Source of the DNA: Streptomyces sp. PH10-H1
GTDB lineage: Bacteria; Actinomycetota; Actinomycetes; Streptomycetales; Streptomycetaceae
DNA length: 64,000 nucleotides
NCBI RefSeq assembly: GCF_030063355.1
Contig: NZ_JASISZ010000001.1
Span: forward strand, 186,001-250,000
Direction: 5' to 3'
Each line of letters starts with the position of its first letter. Position 1 is the first letter of the stretch. Positions 28,109 to 37,557 of the stretch are shown one piece after another. The notes beneath the pieces were generated by a model. That model saw nothing but the letters and a program-made list of their open reading frames with translations, did not search any database and had not been told where the DNA came from. The position numbers and the translations under genes are program-made.

Positions 28109-28185
28109 CGGGGTGTGGCGCAGCTTGGTAGCGCGTCCGCTTTGGGAGCGGAAGGCCGTCGGTTCGAATCCGGCCACCCCGACCA
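28109..28185 (+). tRNA. tRNA-Pro (anticodon TGG)
   Basis: 77 nt with encoded CCA. Acceptor CGGGGTG/CACCCCG, anticodon stem TCCGC/GCGGA, loop TTTGGGA giving UGG, T-loop TTCGAAT. It lies between the divergent tRNA-Gly and the trigger factor gene. Confidence 0.97.
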
Positions 28186-28374
28186 CAGGAAAAGTCCGAG
28201 CGGGAGAGTCGTGCCCGTCGTACCGGTACTATGCAATGGCGCCCGTATACGGGGCGACGTAGGGGCGCAGTCCCCGAGTAGTACGTCTCGTCGGCCGCCG
28301 GTGCCGCTCACTTTGTGGGAACCGGCTGTTGGCGCGTTTCAAAGCCCCTGATGTCAGCCCAAGGAGACCCAACC

Positions 28375-29802
28375 GTGAAGAGCGCCGTCGAGACTCTGAA
28401 CCCGACTCGGGTTCGACTCACTGTCGAGGTGCCCTTCGAGGAGCTCAAGCCCAGCCTCGACGCGGCGTACAAGAAGATCAACCAGCAGGTCACGGTGCCG
28501 GGCTTCCGCAAGGGCAAGATCCCTGCGCGCGTCATCGACCAGCGGTTCGGCCGTGGCTCGGTCCTCGAAGAGGCGATCAACGACGCCCTGCCGAAGTTCT
28601 ACACGGAAGCGGTCAGCGAGGGTGAGCTGAACGTTCTCGGCCAGCCCGACGTCGACATCACCGAGTTCAACGACGGGCAGGACCTCAAGTTCACCGCCGA
28701 GGTCGACATCCGTCCGGAGATCGTGATCCCGGACTACTCCGGCATCGAGGTCACCGTCGACGCCCTCGAGGTGTCGGACGAGGACATCGACAAGTCGCTG
28801 GAGCAGCTCCGTGAGCGCTTCGCCTCGACCTCCACGGTCGAGCGCGCCGCCGCCGAAGGCGATGTCGTGGTCCTGGACCTCGAGGCGTCCGTCGGGGGCG
28901 AGGTCCTCGAGGACGGCGTGGCCAAGGGCATCAGCTACACCATCGGCTCCGGCCAGCTCCTCGAAGGCATCGACGAGGCCGTCACCGGCCTCGAGGCCGG
29001 TGGCACCGCCACCTTCGACTCCGAGCTCAAGGGCGGCTCCGCCGCCGGCAAGACCTCGTCGGTCAAGGTGGACGTGACGTCCGTCCAGGCCCGTGAGCTG
29101 CCCGAGCTGGACGACGACTTCGCCCAGCTGGCGAGCGAGTTCGACACCCTCGAGGAGCTGCGCGCGGACAGCGTCAAGCGCCTCGAGAACATGAAGCGCT
29201 ACGACCAGGCCACCCAGGCGCAGGAGAAGGTGCTCGACGCCCTCCTGGAGCTGGTCGAGGTCCCGATGCCGGAGAAGCTGCTGGCGGACGAGATCCAGAC
29301 CCGCAAGCACAACCTGGAGCACCACCAGTTCCCGGCCATGGGCCTGGACTGGGACACCTTCCTGGAGCGTGAGGGCAAGACCGCCGAGGAGCACGACGCG
29401 GAGCTCGGCGCGCAGGCCACCAAGGGCATCAAGACCCAGTTCATCCTCGATGAACTGGTCTCCAAGGAGCAGCTGTCGGTCAACCAGGAGGAGCTCACCG
29501 AGCACCTCATGCGCCGCGCCGCCTCCTCGGGCATGAGTCCGGACCAGTTCGCCCAGGCCGTCGTCGAGGGCGGCCAGGTGCCGATGCTCGTCGGAGAGGT
29601 CGCCCGCGGCAAGGCGCTCGCGGTGGTCGTCGAGGCCGCCAAGGTCACCGACACCAACGGTGAGACGGTCGACCTGGACGACGAGGTCGAGGACGAGAGC
29701 GCCGTGACGGTCGAGGCCGGTTCCGACGAGGAGCCCGCGGCGACCGACGAGGCCGCCACGTCCGTCGAGGACGCTGCCGAGGCGACGTCCGACAAGGTCT
29801 GA
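28375..29802 (+). CDS. tig: Trigger factor, ribosome-associated chaperone
   Basis: 475 residues. N-terminal ribosome-binding domain with signature [12 protein letters not shown], central FKBP-type prolyl isomerase domain, helical C-terminal chaperone domain, and an acidic tail typical of actinobacteria. GTG at 28375 has AAGGAG 8 nt upstream. An 18-bp direct duplication spans its stop codon. A strong T-tailed terminator separates it from clpP1. Confidence 0.97.
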   Translation: MKSAVETLNPTRVRLTVEVPFEELKPSLDAAYKKINQQVTVPGFRKGKIPARVIDQRFGRGSVLEEAINDALPKFYTEAVSEGELNVLGQPDVDITEFNDGQDLKFTAEVDIRPEIVIPDYSGIEVTVDALEVSDEDIDKSLEQLRERFASTSTVERAAAEGDVVVLDLEASVGGEVLEDGVAKGISYTIGSGQLLEGIDEAVTGLEAGGTATFDSELKGGSAAGKTSSVKVDVTSVQARELPELDDDFAQLASEFDTLEELRADSVKRLENMKRYDQATQAQEKVLDALLELVEVPMPEKLLADEIQTRKHNLEHHQFPAMGLDWDTFLEREGKTAEEHDAELGAQATKGIKTQFILDELVSKEQLSVNQEELTEHLMRRAASSGMSPDQFAQAVVEGGQVPMLVGEVARGKALAVVVEAAKVTDTNGETVDLDDEVEDESAVTVEAGSDEEPAATDEAATSVEDAAEATSDKV

Positions 29803-29832
29803 CCAGTTCGCACGAAGGTCTGACCAGTTCGC
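29794..29832 (+). repeat. 18-bp direct duplication across the tig stop codon
   Basis: AAGGTCTGACCAGTTCGC occurs at 29794-29811 and 29815-29832, so the last codons and TGA of tig are copied once just downstream. Confidence 0.9.
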
Positions 29833-29835
29833 CCG

Positions 29836-29872
29836 ACGGGCCCGGACGCGAAGTCGCGTCCGGGCCCGTTTT
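29836..29872 (+). terminator. Rho-independent terminator of tig
   Basis: A 16-bp perfect stem (arms at 29836-29851 and 29854-29869) with a run of T after it (29869-29872). Confidence 0.92.
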
Positions 29873-29895
29873 GGCTTACCCGGGTGCCGAGCCTG

Positions 29896-29909
29896 CGCTC
29901 ACAGCGAAC
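29896..29909 (-). promoter_or_regulatory. ClgR box upstream of clpP1
   Basis: On the minus strand it reads GTTCGC-TGTGA-GCG, matching the Streptomyces ClgR consensus GTTCGC-N5-GCG as I recall it. ClgR activates clpP1P2 in S. lividans. It lies about 160 bp before the clpP1 start. Confidence 0.7.
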
Positions 29910-30069
29910 AGTTTCGCGTAGGGGATTGCTGGGCCCCACCTGCGCGTTAGGGTCCAAGTAAGAAGGCTGGGGACCGACACCCGAGCCCCCATCCGAGAAG
30001 ACGCGAACACGCGAAGACGCGAAGACGCTGAGACGGCCACGGGCCGTCCGACAACGAGCAGGTGGATAC

Positions 30070-30687
30070 GTGACGACTCCGATGCCTTCCGCCGCCGGCG
30101 AGCCGACCATCGGCGGACTCGGCGACCAGGTCTACAACCGACTGCTCAACGAGCGGATCATCTTCCTCGGCCAGGCGGTCGACGACGATATCGCCAACAA
30201 GATCACCGCGCAGCTGCTCCTCCTCGCCGCTGACCCGGAAAAGGACATCTTCCTCTACATCAACTCGCCCGGCGGCTCCGTGACGGCCGGCATGGCGATC
30301 TACGACACGATGCAGTACATCAACAACGACGTCGTGACGATCGCCATGGGCCTCGCCGCCTCCATGGGCCAGTTCCTGCTCACCGCGGGCACGCCCGGCA
30401 AGCGCTTCGCGCTGCCGAACACCCGCATCCTGATGCACCAGCCCTCCGCGGGCCTCGGCGGTTCCGCCACGGACATCAAGATCCAGGCCGAGCAGCTGCT
30501 GCACACCAAGCGGCGGATGGCCGAGCTCATCGCGCAGCACAGCGGTCAGAGCGTCGAGCAGATCACCAAGGACTCCGACCGCGACCGCTGGTTCTCGGCC
30601 GAGGAGGCCACCGCGTACGGCCTGCTGGACGAGGTCATGCTCACCGCCTCCGGCGTTCCGGGCGGCGGCGGCACCGGGGCTGCCTGA
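30070..30687 (+). CDS. clpP1: ATP-dependent Clp protease proteolytic subunit 1
   Basis: 205 residues of the S14 peptidase that forms the barrel of the Clp protease with ClpP2. Nucleophile Ser in [11 protein letters not shown], catalytic His in LMHQPSAG, Asp downstream in the DSDRDRW stretch. GTG at 30070 follows AGGTGG; ATG at 30082 is an alternative. The gene heads a clpP1-clpP2 operon with a ClgR box upstream. Confidence 0.96.
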   Translation: MTTPMPSAAGEPTIGGLGDQVYNRLLNERIIFLGQAVDDDIANKITAQLLLLAADPEKDIFLYINSPGGSVTAGMAIYDTMQYINNDVVTIAMGLAASMGQFLLTAGTPGKRFALPNTRILMHQPSAGLGGSATDIKIQAEQLLHTKRRMAELIAQHSGQSVEQITKDSDRDRWFSAEEATAYGLLDEVMLTASGVPGGGGTGAA

Positions 30688-30748
30688 GCACCTCAGGCCC
30701 CTTCAGCCGAACCCGCCCAGCCCACTGCTCATCACCAGGACGGTGAAA

Positions 30749-31453
30749 GTGAACTCCCTGAATTTCCCCGGTAGCGGCCTCTACGAGCGCACCATGGCCG
30801 AGCGCCCCAGCCCGGTGGCCGGTGTGCTCGGCGCCGAGGCCCGTTACATCATTCCGCGCTTCGTCGAGCGCACATCGCAGGGCGTCCGCGAGTACGACCC
30901 GTACGCGAAGCTCTTCGAGGAGCGCGTGATCTTCCTCGGGGTGCAGATCGACGACGCTTCGGCCAACGACGTCATGGCGCAGCTTCTGTGCCTGGAGTCG
31001 ATGGACCCGGACCGCGACATCTCCGTCTACATCAACTCGCCCGGTGGCTCGTTCACGGCCCTCACGGCCATCTACGACACCATGCAGTTCGTGAAGCCGG
31101 ACATCCAGACGGTCTGCATGGGCCAGGCGGCCTCCGCCGCGGCCGTGCTGCTCGCGGCCGGTAGCCCCGGCAAGCGGATGGCGCTGCCGAACGCCCGGAT
31201 CCTGATCCACCAGCCGTACAGCGAGACCGGCCGGGGTCAGGTCTCAGACCTGGAGATCGCGGCCAACGAGATCATCCGGATGCGGGCGCAGCTGGAGGAG
31301 ATGCTGTCCAAGCACTCCACCACCCCGATCGAGCAGATCCGCGAGGACATCGAGCGGGACAAGATCCTGACCGCCGAGGAAGCCCTCGCGTACGGTCTGG
31401 TCGACCAGATCGTCTCGACCCGTAAGACGTCCACGGCCGCCGAGAAGGTCTGA
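30749..31453 (+). CDS. clpP2: ATP-dependent Clp protease proteolytic subunit 2
   Basis: 234 residues, S14 peptidase. Nucleophile Ser in [12 protein letters not shown], His in [10 protein letters not shown]. It has a longer N-terminus than ClpP1, as usual for ClpP2. GTG at 30749 is chosen as AGGA lies 8 nt upstream; the GTG at 30743 sits too close to that site. It follows clpP1 by 61 bp. Confidence 0.95.
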   Translation: MNSLNFPGSGLYERTMAERPSPVAGVLGAEARYIIPRFVERTSQGVREYDPYAKLFEERVIFLGVQIDDASANDVMAQLLCLESMDPDRDISVYINSPGGSFTALTAIYDTMQFVKPDIQTVCMGQAASAAAVLLAAGSPGKRMALPNARILIHQPYSETGRGQVSDLEIAANEIIRMRAQLEEMLSKHSTTPIEQIREDIERDKILTAEEALAYGLVDQIVSTRKTSTAAEKV

Positions 31454-31510
31454 CGGAGGTACCCGCGGGGGCCCTGCGGGGGTCCCGCGGCGCGGCAGCG
31501 TTACCGCCCT

Positions 31511-31533
31511 CCTTGGACTGAGTAGGTCCAAGG
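31511..31533 (+). terminator. Hairpin between clpP2 and clpX
   Basis: CCTTGGAC (31511-31518) pairs with GTCCAAGG (31526-31533). No T-run follows; it may be an attenuating stem or a partial terminator that lowers read-through into clpX. Confidence 0.45.
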
Positions 31534-31628
31534 GGGGCCCGCACGGGGGGCGCGGCAAGGTACCGTCGATGAGAGAAGCACCAGGTTCCGTTGGACTAGG
31601 CGGATCCCAGGCGAAGGGGAAACACCTC

Positions 31629-32912
31629 GTGGCACGCATCGGTGACGGCGGCGACCTGCTCAAGTGCTCGTTCTGCGGCAAGAGCCAGAAGCAGGTGAAG
31701 AAGCTCATCGCAGGTCCTGGTGTGTACATCTGCGATGAGTGCATCGATCTCTGCAACGAGATCATCGAGGAGGAGCTGGCGGAGTCCTCCGAAGTGCGGT
31801 GGGAGGACCTGCCCAAGCCGCGAGAGATCTATGAGTTCCTGGAGAGCTACGTCGTCGGCCAGGAACCGGCGAAAAAGGCTCTCTCGGTCGCGGTCTACAA
31901 CCATTACAAGCGGGTGCAGGCCGGCGAGAACAACGGCCGGGGCCACGACGACGCCATCGAGCTCGCCAAGTCCAACATCCTGCTCCTCGGTCCCACCGGC
32001 TCCGGCAAGACCCTGCTCGCGCAGACGCTCGCCCGGATGCTGAATGTGCCCTTCGCCATCGCCGACGCCACCGCGCTGACCGAGGCCGGTTATGTCGGCG
32101 AGGACGTCGAGAACATCCTGCTCAAGCTGATCCAGGCGGCCGACTACGACGTCAAGAAGGCCGAGACCGGGATCATCTACATCGACGAGATCGACAAGGT
32201 CGCTCGCAAGAGTGAGAATCCTTCGATCACCCGGGATGTGTCCGGCGAGGGCGTCCAGCAGGCGCTGCTGAAGATCCTGGAAGGCACGACGGCCTCGGTG
32301 CCGCCGCAGGGCGGGCGCAAGCACCCGCACCAGGAGTTCATCCAGATCGACACGACGAATGTGCTCTTCATCGTCGGTGGGGCCTTCGCGGGCCTGGAGA
32401 AGATCATCGAGTCGCGGGCCGGCGCCAAGGGCATCGGCTTCGGGGCCACGATCCGCTCCAAGCGGGAGATCCAGGCCGCGAACCAGTTCCAGGAGATCAT
32501 GCCGGAGGACCTGGTGAAGTTCGGGATGATCCCGGAGTTCATCGGCCGACTGCCCGTCATCACCTCCGTCCACAATCTGGACCGCGAGGCACTGCTGCAG
32601 ATTCTCGTCGAGCCGCGCAACGCGCTGGTGAAGCAGTACCAGAAGCTCTTCGAACTCGACGGTGTGGAGCTGGAGTTCGAGCACAGCGCACTGGAAGCCA
32701 TCGCCGACCAGGCGATCCTCCGCCAGACCGGTGCGCGCGGGCTGCGCGCCATCATGGAGGAGGTGCTGATGTCCGTGATGTACGAGGTGCCGTCCCGCAA
32801 GGACGTCGCGCGCGTGGTCATCACCGCCGAGGTCGTGCACTCCAACGTCAACCCGACCCTGGTGCCGCGCGAGCCGCGCATCATCGCCAAGGGCGAGCAG
32901 AAGAGCGCATAG
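31629..32912 (+). CDS. clpX: ATP-dependent Clp protease ATP-binding subunit ClpX
   Basis: 427 residues. N-terminal C4 zinc finger CSFCGK ... CDECIDLC, Walker A GPTGSGKT, Walker [10 protein letters not shown], pore and GAKGIGFGA region including the IGF loop that docks ClpP, and a C-terminal AAA lid. Unfolds tagged substrates and feeds them to ClpP. GTG at 31629 is preceded by AAGGGG at 9 nt and gives the normal N-terminus [13 protein letters not shown]. Confidence 0.97.
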   Translation: MARIGDGGDLLKCSFCGKSQKQVKKLIAGPGVYICDECIDLCNEIIEEELAESSEVRWEDLPKPREIYEFLESYVVGQEPAKKALSVAVYNHYKRVQAGENNGRGHDDAIELAKSNILLLGPTGSGKTLLAQTLARMLNVPFAIADATALTEAGYVGEDVENILLKLIQAADYDVKKAETGIIYIDEIDKVARKSENPSITRDVSGEGVQQALLKILEGTTASVPPQGGRKHPHQEFIQIDTTNVLFIVGGAFAGLEKIIESRAGAKGIGFGATIRSKREIQAANQFQEIMPEDLVKFGMIPEFIGRLPVITSVHNLDREALLQILVEPRNALVKQYQKLFELDGVELEFEHSALEAIADQAILRQTGARGLRAIMEEVLMSVMYEVPSRKDVARVVITAEVVHSNVNPTLVPREPRIIAKGEQKSA

Positions 32913-32950
32913 CGAGCGGAAGCGCGCCTGGCGCGCGAGTGGACAACGCG

Positions 32951-32984
32951 AGGGGCCCGCACCGGATGACCGGTGCGGGCCCCT
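32951..32984. terminator. Bidirectional terminator after clpX
   Basis: A 15-bp perfect stem (32951-32965 with 32970-32984) and a 4-nt loop, between convergent genes. Confidence 0.9.
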
Positions 32985-33002
32985 TCGCGTCGGTGCGCCG
33001 CG

Positions 33003-33788
33003 TCAGTTCTTGACGCGGACCTCGTTGCGGACCTTGGCGGTCGTCTCCGCGAACTCGGTCACCGAGGGGGACTTGGTGTCGCCGCTCTCGAGGGACGGCG
33101 AGAACATCAGCACGGCGACGGTGCTGTCGTCGCCCCATGAGCAGTACGGGATGGTGACGGTGCCCGCGCCCAGGGTCGCGCACTTCATGACCGTGCCGTC
33201 GAACCCGGCGGGGTGCTGCTCGGTCGCCGTTCCCCCCTGGCCCTTGGCGCCCTTGTTGAACTCGTTGAGCAGATTGTCGACCGCCGCGTTCGGGTCGGTG
33301 ATCGTGCCGTACACACCGAAGAGCGTCAGCGACTGCTTCTGCGCGTTCTTGTAGGCGGCGGAGACGGACTTGGCATTCTTGATGCCCTTGTCGTTACCGG
33401 TCTTGTCACCGCCCTCGGGCTTCTGGCTGTCGTCCCGGGTGTAGCTGCCGCTCAGAATGGTCTGCGGCGTCGTCAGCTTGTACGCGGCACCGCTGCCCGG
33501 CTTGTTCACCGCGGCGAGCACAACGCCGCCGACGACGAGCACCGCCAGGACACCGACCACGATGCCGATGATCTTTCCGGTGTTCTTCTTCGGGGGCGGC
33601 GGCGGGTAGCCGGTGAAGCCGGGCTGCTGCGGCTGGCCGTACGGAACGCCCTGCTGCGGCGCCTGTTGCTGCGGGAAGCCGTAGCCGGGCTGCTGCTGGC
33701 CGTAGCCCGGCTGCTGCGGGGGCTGCTGGCCGTAGCCCGGCTGGCCGCCGTAACCCGGCTGCTGCGGCGGCTGCTGGTTGTAACTCAT
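33003..33788 (-). CDS. Proline/glutamine-rich single-pass membrane protein, tandem paralogue A
   Basis: 261 residues. Residues 1-65 are a low-complexity cytoplasmic tail of QQPGYG-type repeats. One membrane helix lies at about 72-93 (IIGIVVGVLAVLVVGGVVLAA). The rest is an extracellular domain beginning YKLTTPQTI and containing MKCATLG and PYCSWGDDSTVAVL, whose two Cys may form a disulfide. It lies 15 bp after the paralogue at 33804. I know of no function; similar YGQ-rich anchored proteins are common in streptomycetes. Confidence 0.85.
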   Translation of the reverse strand: MSYNQQPPQQPGYGGQPGYGQQPPQQPGYGQQQPGYGFPQQQAPQQGVPYGQPQQPGFTGYPPPPPKKNTGKIIGIVVGVLAVLVVGGVVLAAVNKPGSGAAYKLTTPQTILSGSYTRDDSQKPEGGDKTGNDKGIKNAKSVSAAYKNAQKQSLTLFGVYGTITDPNAAVDNLLNEFNKGAKGQGGTATEQHPAGFDGTVMKCATLGAGTVTIPYCSWGDDSTVAVLMFSPSLESGDTKSPSVTEFAETTAKVRNEVRVKN

Positions 33789-33803
33789 ACGTGATCGGTT
33801 CCT

Positions 33804-34712
33804 CTACTTGATCTCTACGCGGGCGTCTTTGCGCACCTTGGCGGTGGTGGCCGCGGTGTCGTCGATGCTGGGGCCCCCGCCGGTGAGCGCGGCGACCGGG
33901 TCCACGACCATGACCATGGCCACGGTGCTGTGGTCGGCCCAGATGCACAGCGGCACGTTCGCCGACTTGATCGGGGAGGTGCTCGTGGCGGGCGCCTTGA
34001 ACTTGACCATCTGGCACTTCATGACGGCTCCGCCGTCCAGCCCGTCGGGCGTGGCCTTCTGCGGACTTCCGACGAGTTCGGCGTCGCCGCCCTTGGTGAT
34101 GTCCTTCGTACCGGCGACGAAGAGCGCGTCCACTTCCTTCTCGGGGTCGGCCACCGTGCCCCATACGCCCCTGAACAACATCTTCTTCTTGGTGCTGGTC
34201 TCGTAACTTCCGCCCGCTGCCTCCGGGTTGGCGACTCCGGGGAGGTCCTTGACGTCCTTCTTGTCGCTGTCCGAGAGCTGGTCCTTGAGCTGGAAGTCAG
34301 CGGCGACCGTCTGCGGGGTGGTCAGCTTGTACTTCTTGCCGTCGTCGCTGCCACTGCTACTGCCCTTCCCGCCGCCCCCGAGGAGCGCGAAGGCGCCACC
34401 GCCGAGCGCGAGGACCACGACCACCACGGCGATGACGATCCACGTGGTGTTCTTCTTGCCGGCCGGCGGCTGCGGCGGATAGCCGTAGCCCGGCTGCGGC
34501 TGCTGTCCGTAGGAGCCGGGCTGCATGGGCTGCGCCGGGTAGCCGTACCCCGGCTGCTGCGGGGGCTGCTGGCCGTATCCGGCCTGCTGGGGAGGGTGCT
34601 GGCCGTACCCGCCGGGCTGCGGCTGGGGCTGCCCGTACCCACCGGGCTGCTGCCCGTAAGGGTTCGGCTGCCCGCCGTAACCGGGATCCGGCGGCGGTTG
34701 GTTGTAGCTCAT
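33804..34712 (-). CDS. Proline/glutamine-rich single-pass membrane protein, tandem paralogue B
   Basis: 302 residues with the same plan as the following gene: MSYNQPPPDPGYGGQP start, PQQPGYGYP repeats to about residue 90, one membrane helix, then YKLTTPQTVAA and an extracellular domain with MKCQMVK and PLCIWADHSTVAMV. The shared landmarks show a tandem duplication, with divergence between the landmarks. Divergent from valS across 120 bp. Confidence 0.85.
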   Translation of the reverse strand: MSYNQPPPDPGYGGQPNPYGQQPGGYGQPQPQPGGYGQHPPQQAGYGQQPPQQPGYGYPAQPMQPGSYGQQPQPGYGYPPQPPAGKKNTTWIVIAVVVVVLALGGGAFALLGGGGKGSSSGSDDGKKYKLTTPQTVAADFQLKDQLSDSDKKDVKDLPGVANPEAAGGSYETSTKKKMLFRGVWGTVADPEKEVDALFVAGTKDITKGGDAELVGSPQKATPDGLDGGAVMKCQMVKFKAPATSTSPIKSANVPLCIWADHSTVAMVMVVDPVAALTGGGPSIDDTAATTAKVRKDARVEIK

Positions 34713-34820
34713 GTGACTCGTCCCCTCCGTAAACGACCGTCCGCCTATCCTTCCGGATGTCTTATCCGCCGCTTACGCCGGGCCCGCAACGGCTTCGTAA
34801 CGAGGGGTGCGGGGCGCCCG

Positions 34821-34826
34821 TAGAAT
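34821..34826 (+). promoter_or_regulatory. -10 box of leaderless valS
   Basis: TAGAAT ends 6 nt before the GTG at 34833, so the start codon coincides with the expected transcription start. No ribosome site is present. Confidence 0.6.
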
Positions 34827-34832
34827 GACTCC

Positions 34833-37463
34833 GTGACCGACAACTCTCAGCGCAGCCCCCATGGCGGGCCGAACAGCACCCCCGAACTGCCGACTCAGTA
34901 CGTGCCGGCCGAGGTGGAGGGGAAACTGTACGAGCGCTGGGTAGAACGCGGTTACTTCGAGGCCGACGCCAAGAGCGCCAAGCCGCCGTACACGATCGTC
35001 ATCCCGCCGCCGAACGTCACGGGCAGCCTCCACCTGGGCCACGCCTTCGAGCACACGATCATCGACTCCCTCACCCGCCGCAAGCGGATGCAGGGGTACG
35101 AGACGCTGTGGCAGCCCGGCATGGACCACGCGGGCATCGCCACGCAGAACGTCGTCGAGCGCGAGCTGGCCAAGGAGGGCAAGTCCCGCCACGACCTGGG
35201 CCGTGAGGCGTTCGTCGAGAAGGTCTGGCAGTGGAAGGAAGAGTCCGGCGGCCAGATCTCCGGCCAGATGCGCCGTCTCGGCGACGGCGTCGACTGGTCG
35301 CGTGAGCGCTTCACCATGGACGAGGGCCTGTCGCAGGCCGTCCAGACCATCTTCAAGAAGCTCTACGACGACGAGCTGATCTACCGCGCCGAGCGCATCA
35401 TCAACTGGTGCCCGCGCTGCCTGACCGCCATCTCGGACATCGAGGTGGAGTACCAGGAGGACGAGGGCGAGCTCGTCTCGATCCGTTACGGCGAGGGCGA
35501 CACCGCGATCGTCGTCGCCACGACCCGCGCCGAGACGATGCTCGGCGACACCGCCGTCGCCGTTCACCCGGACGACGAGCGCTATGCGCACCTGGTCGGC
35601 ACCGAGATCGAGCTGCCGCTCACCGGCCGCCGTATCCCGGTCGTCGCGGACGAGCACGTGGACCCGGAGTTCGGCACCGGCGCGGTCAAGGTGACCCCGG
35701 CGCACGACCCGAACGACTTCGAGATCGGCCGCCGCCACGACCTGCCGAACCTCAGCGTCATGGATGAGCGGGCGATCATCACCGTCCCCGGTCCCTTCGA
35801 GGGCCTGGACCGCCTCGAAGCACGGAGCGCCATCGTCGCCGCACTGCGCGCCGACAGCCGGATCGTCGCCGAGAAGCGCCCGTACACCCACTCCGTCGGG
35901 CACTGCTCGCGCTGCAAGACGACCATCGAGCCGCGGCTGTCGCTCCAGTGGTGGGTCAAGGTCGGCCCGCTGGCCAAGGCGGCCGGTGACGCGGTCCGCG
36001 ACGGCCGGGTGAAGATCCACCCCAAGGAGATGGAGTCCCGCTACTTCAGCTGGGTCGACAACCTCCACGACTGGTGCATCTCGCGCCAGCTCTGGTGGGG
36101 CCACCGCATCCCGGTCTGGTACGGACCGGCGGGCGAGGTCGTCTGCGTCGGGCCCGACGAGGAGCCGCCGGCCGGCGAGGGCTGGACGCAGGACACCGAT
36201 GTGCTCGACACGTGGTTCTCCTCGGGCCTGTGGCCGTTCTCCACGCTGGGCTGGCCGGAGCAGACCGAGTCGCTGGAGCGGTTCTATCCGAACTCGGTGC
36301 TGGTCACCGGCTACGACATCCTCTTCTTCTGGGTCGCCCGGATGATGATGTTCGGCCTCTACGCGATGGACGGCACTCCGCCGTTCCACACCATCGCCCT
36401 GCACGGCATGGTCCGCGACGAGCGCGGCAAGAAGATGTCGAAGTCCTTCGGCAACGCCGTCAACCCGCTGGACTGGATGGACAAGTACGGCTCCGACGCC
36501 GTCCGCTTCACCCTGGCCCGCGGCGCCAACCCCGGTGTGGACGTGCCGATCGGTGAGGACTGGGTCCAGGCGTCCCGCAACTTCACCAACAAGATCTGGA
36601 ACGCCACGCGCTTCGCGCTCATGAACGGCGCGACCGTCGAGGGCGAACTCCCGCCCGTCGAGGAGATGTCGGCCACCGACCGGTGGGTGCTGTCCCGGCT
36701 CAACACGATCGTCGCGGATGTGGACGCCCTCTACGAGGACTACCAGTTCTCCAAGCTCTCCGAGGCGCTCTACCACTTCGCGTGGGACGAGGTCTTCGAC
36801 TGGTACGTCGAGCTCTCCAAGACCACGTTCTTCGCGGGCGGCCGCGGCGCCGAGGTCTCGGGCCGGGTGCTCGGCGAGGTGCTGGACGTCCTGCTGCGGC
36901 TGCTGCACCCGGTGGTCCCGTTCGTCACCGAGACGCTGTGGACCACGCTCACCGGTGCCGAGTCGGTCGTCATCGCCGCATGGCCGAAGGACAGCGGCTT
37001 CCGCGACGCGGCGGCCGAGAAGGAGATCGCCGGCGTCCAGCAGGTGATCACCGAGGTCCGCAGGTTCCGCGCCGACCAGGGTCTGCAGCCCGGCCAGAAG
37101 GTTCCCGCGCAGCTCGCCCTGAACGGCGCGCTGGCGGCGCACGAGGCGGCCATCCGCCAGCTGCTGCGCCTGCTGCCCGCCGAGGACGGCTTCGCGGCCA
37201 CGGCGACCCTCCCGGTCGCGGGCGGCACCGTCGCGCTGGACCTGTCCGGCACGATCGACGTCGCGGCCGAACGCAAGCGGCTGGCCAAGGACATCGGGCT
37301 GGCCGAGAAGGAGCAGGCGCAGGCGCTGGGCAAGCTCGGCAACGAGGCGTTCCTCGCCAAGGCGCCCGAGCCCGTCGTGGACAAGATCCGCGTCCGGCTG
37401 GCGGCGGCCGAGGCGGACATCGCCCGGATCACCGCCCAGCTGGACGCACTGCCCCAGGCCTGA
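34833..37463 (+). CDS. valS: Valyl-tRNA synthetase
   Basis: 876 residues. Class I synthetase: HIGH motif as HLGHAFEH (about residue 67), the CP1 editing domain that hydrolyses Thr-tRNA(Val), KMSKS as KKMSKSFGN (about 535), an anticodon-binding domain, and a C-terminal coiled-coil arm. GTG start follows a TAGAAT -10 box by 6 nt, suggesting a leaderless mRNA. Confidence 0.97.
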   Translation: MTDNSQRSPHGGPNSTPELPTQYVPAEVEGKLYERWVERGYFEADAKSAKPPYTIVIPPPNVTGSLHLGHAFEHTIIDSLTRRKRMQGYETLWQPGMDHAGIATQNVVERELAKEGKSRHDLGREAFVEKVWQWKEESGGQISGQMRRLGDGVDWSRERFTMDEGLSQAVQTIFKKLYDDELIYRAERIINWCPRCLTAISDIEVEYQEDEGELVSIRYGEGDTAIVVATTRAETMLGDTAVAVHPDDERYAHLVGTEIELPLTGRRIPVVADEHVDPEFGTGAVKVTPAHDPNDFEIGRRHDLPNLSVMDERAIITVPGPFEGLDRLEARSAIVAALRADSRIVAEKRPYTHSVGHCSRCKTTIEPRLSLQWWVKVGPLAKAAGDAVRDGRVKIHPKEMESRYFSWVDNLHDWCISRQLWWGHRIPVWYGPAGEVVCVGPDEEPPAGEGWTQDTDVLDTWFSSGLWPFSTLGWPEQTESLERFYPNSVLVTGYDILFFWVARMMMFGLYAMDGTPPFHTIALHGMVRDERGKKMSKSFGNAVNPLDWMDKYGSDAVRFTLARGANPGVDVPIGEDWVQASRNFTNKIWNATRFALMNGATVEGELPPVEEMSATDRWVLSRLNTIVADVDALYEDYQFSKLSEALYHFAWDEVFDWYVELSKTTFFAGGRGAEVSGRVLGEVLDVLLRLLHPVVPFVTETLWTTLTGAESVVIAAWPKDSGFRDAAAEKEIAGVQQVITEVRRFRADQGLQPGQKVPAQLALNGALAAHEAAIRQLLRLLPAEDGFAATATLPVAGGTVALDLSGTIDVAAERKRLAKDIGLAEKEQAQALGKLGNEAFLAKAPEPVVDKIRVRLAAAEADIARITAQLDALPQA

Positions 37464-37544
37464 CCGGCACCCCGGCGGGCAGCCCGGTGGCCGGCTTTCG
37501 CCCGGCCGCCGGGCGCCCGAGCGTTTGAACCCCCGTCGGCTCCG

Positions 37545-37550
37545 TAGACT
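37545..37550 (+). promoter_or_regulatory. -10 box of leaderless folC
   Basis: TAGACT ends 7 nt before the GTG at 37558. Confidence 0.55.
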
Positions 37551-37557
37551 GGGCGGC

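Noticed and set aside
27904..28185. tRNA genes as integration sites of a mobile element
   Set aside because: No repeated tRNA 3' end, integrase or excisionase was seen in the window.
31453..31628. ClgR box before clpX
   Set aside because: The gap was scanned for GTTCGC-N5-GCG on both strands and no match was found; only hairpins are present.
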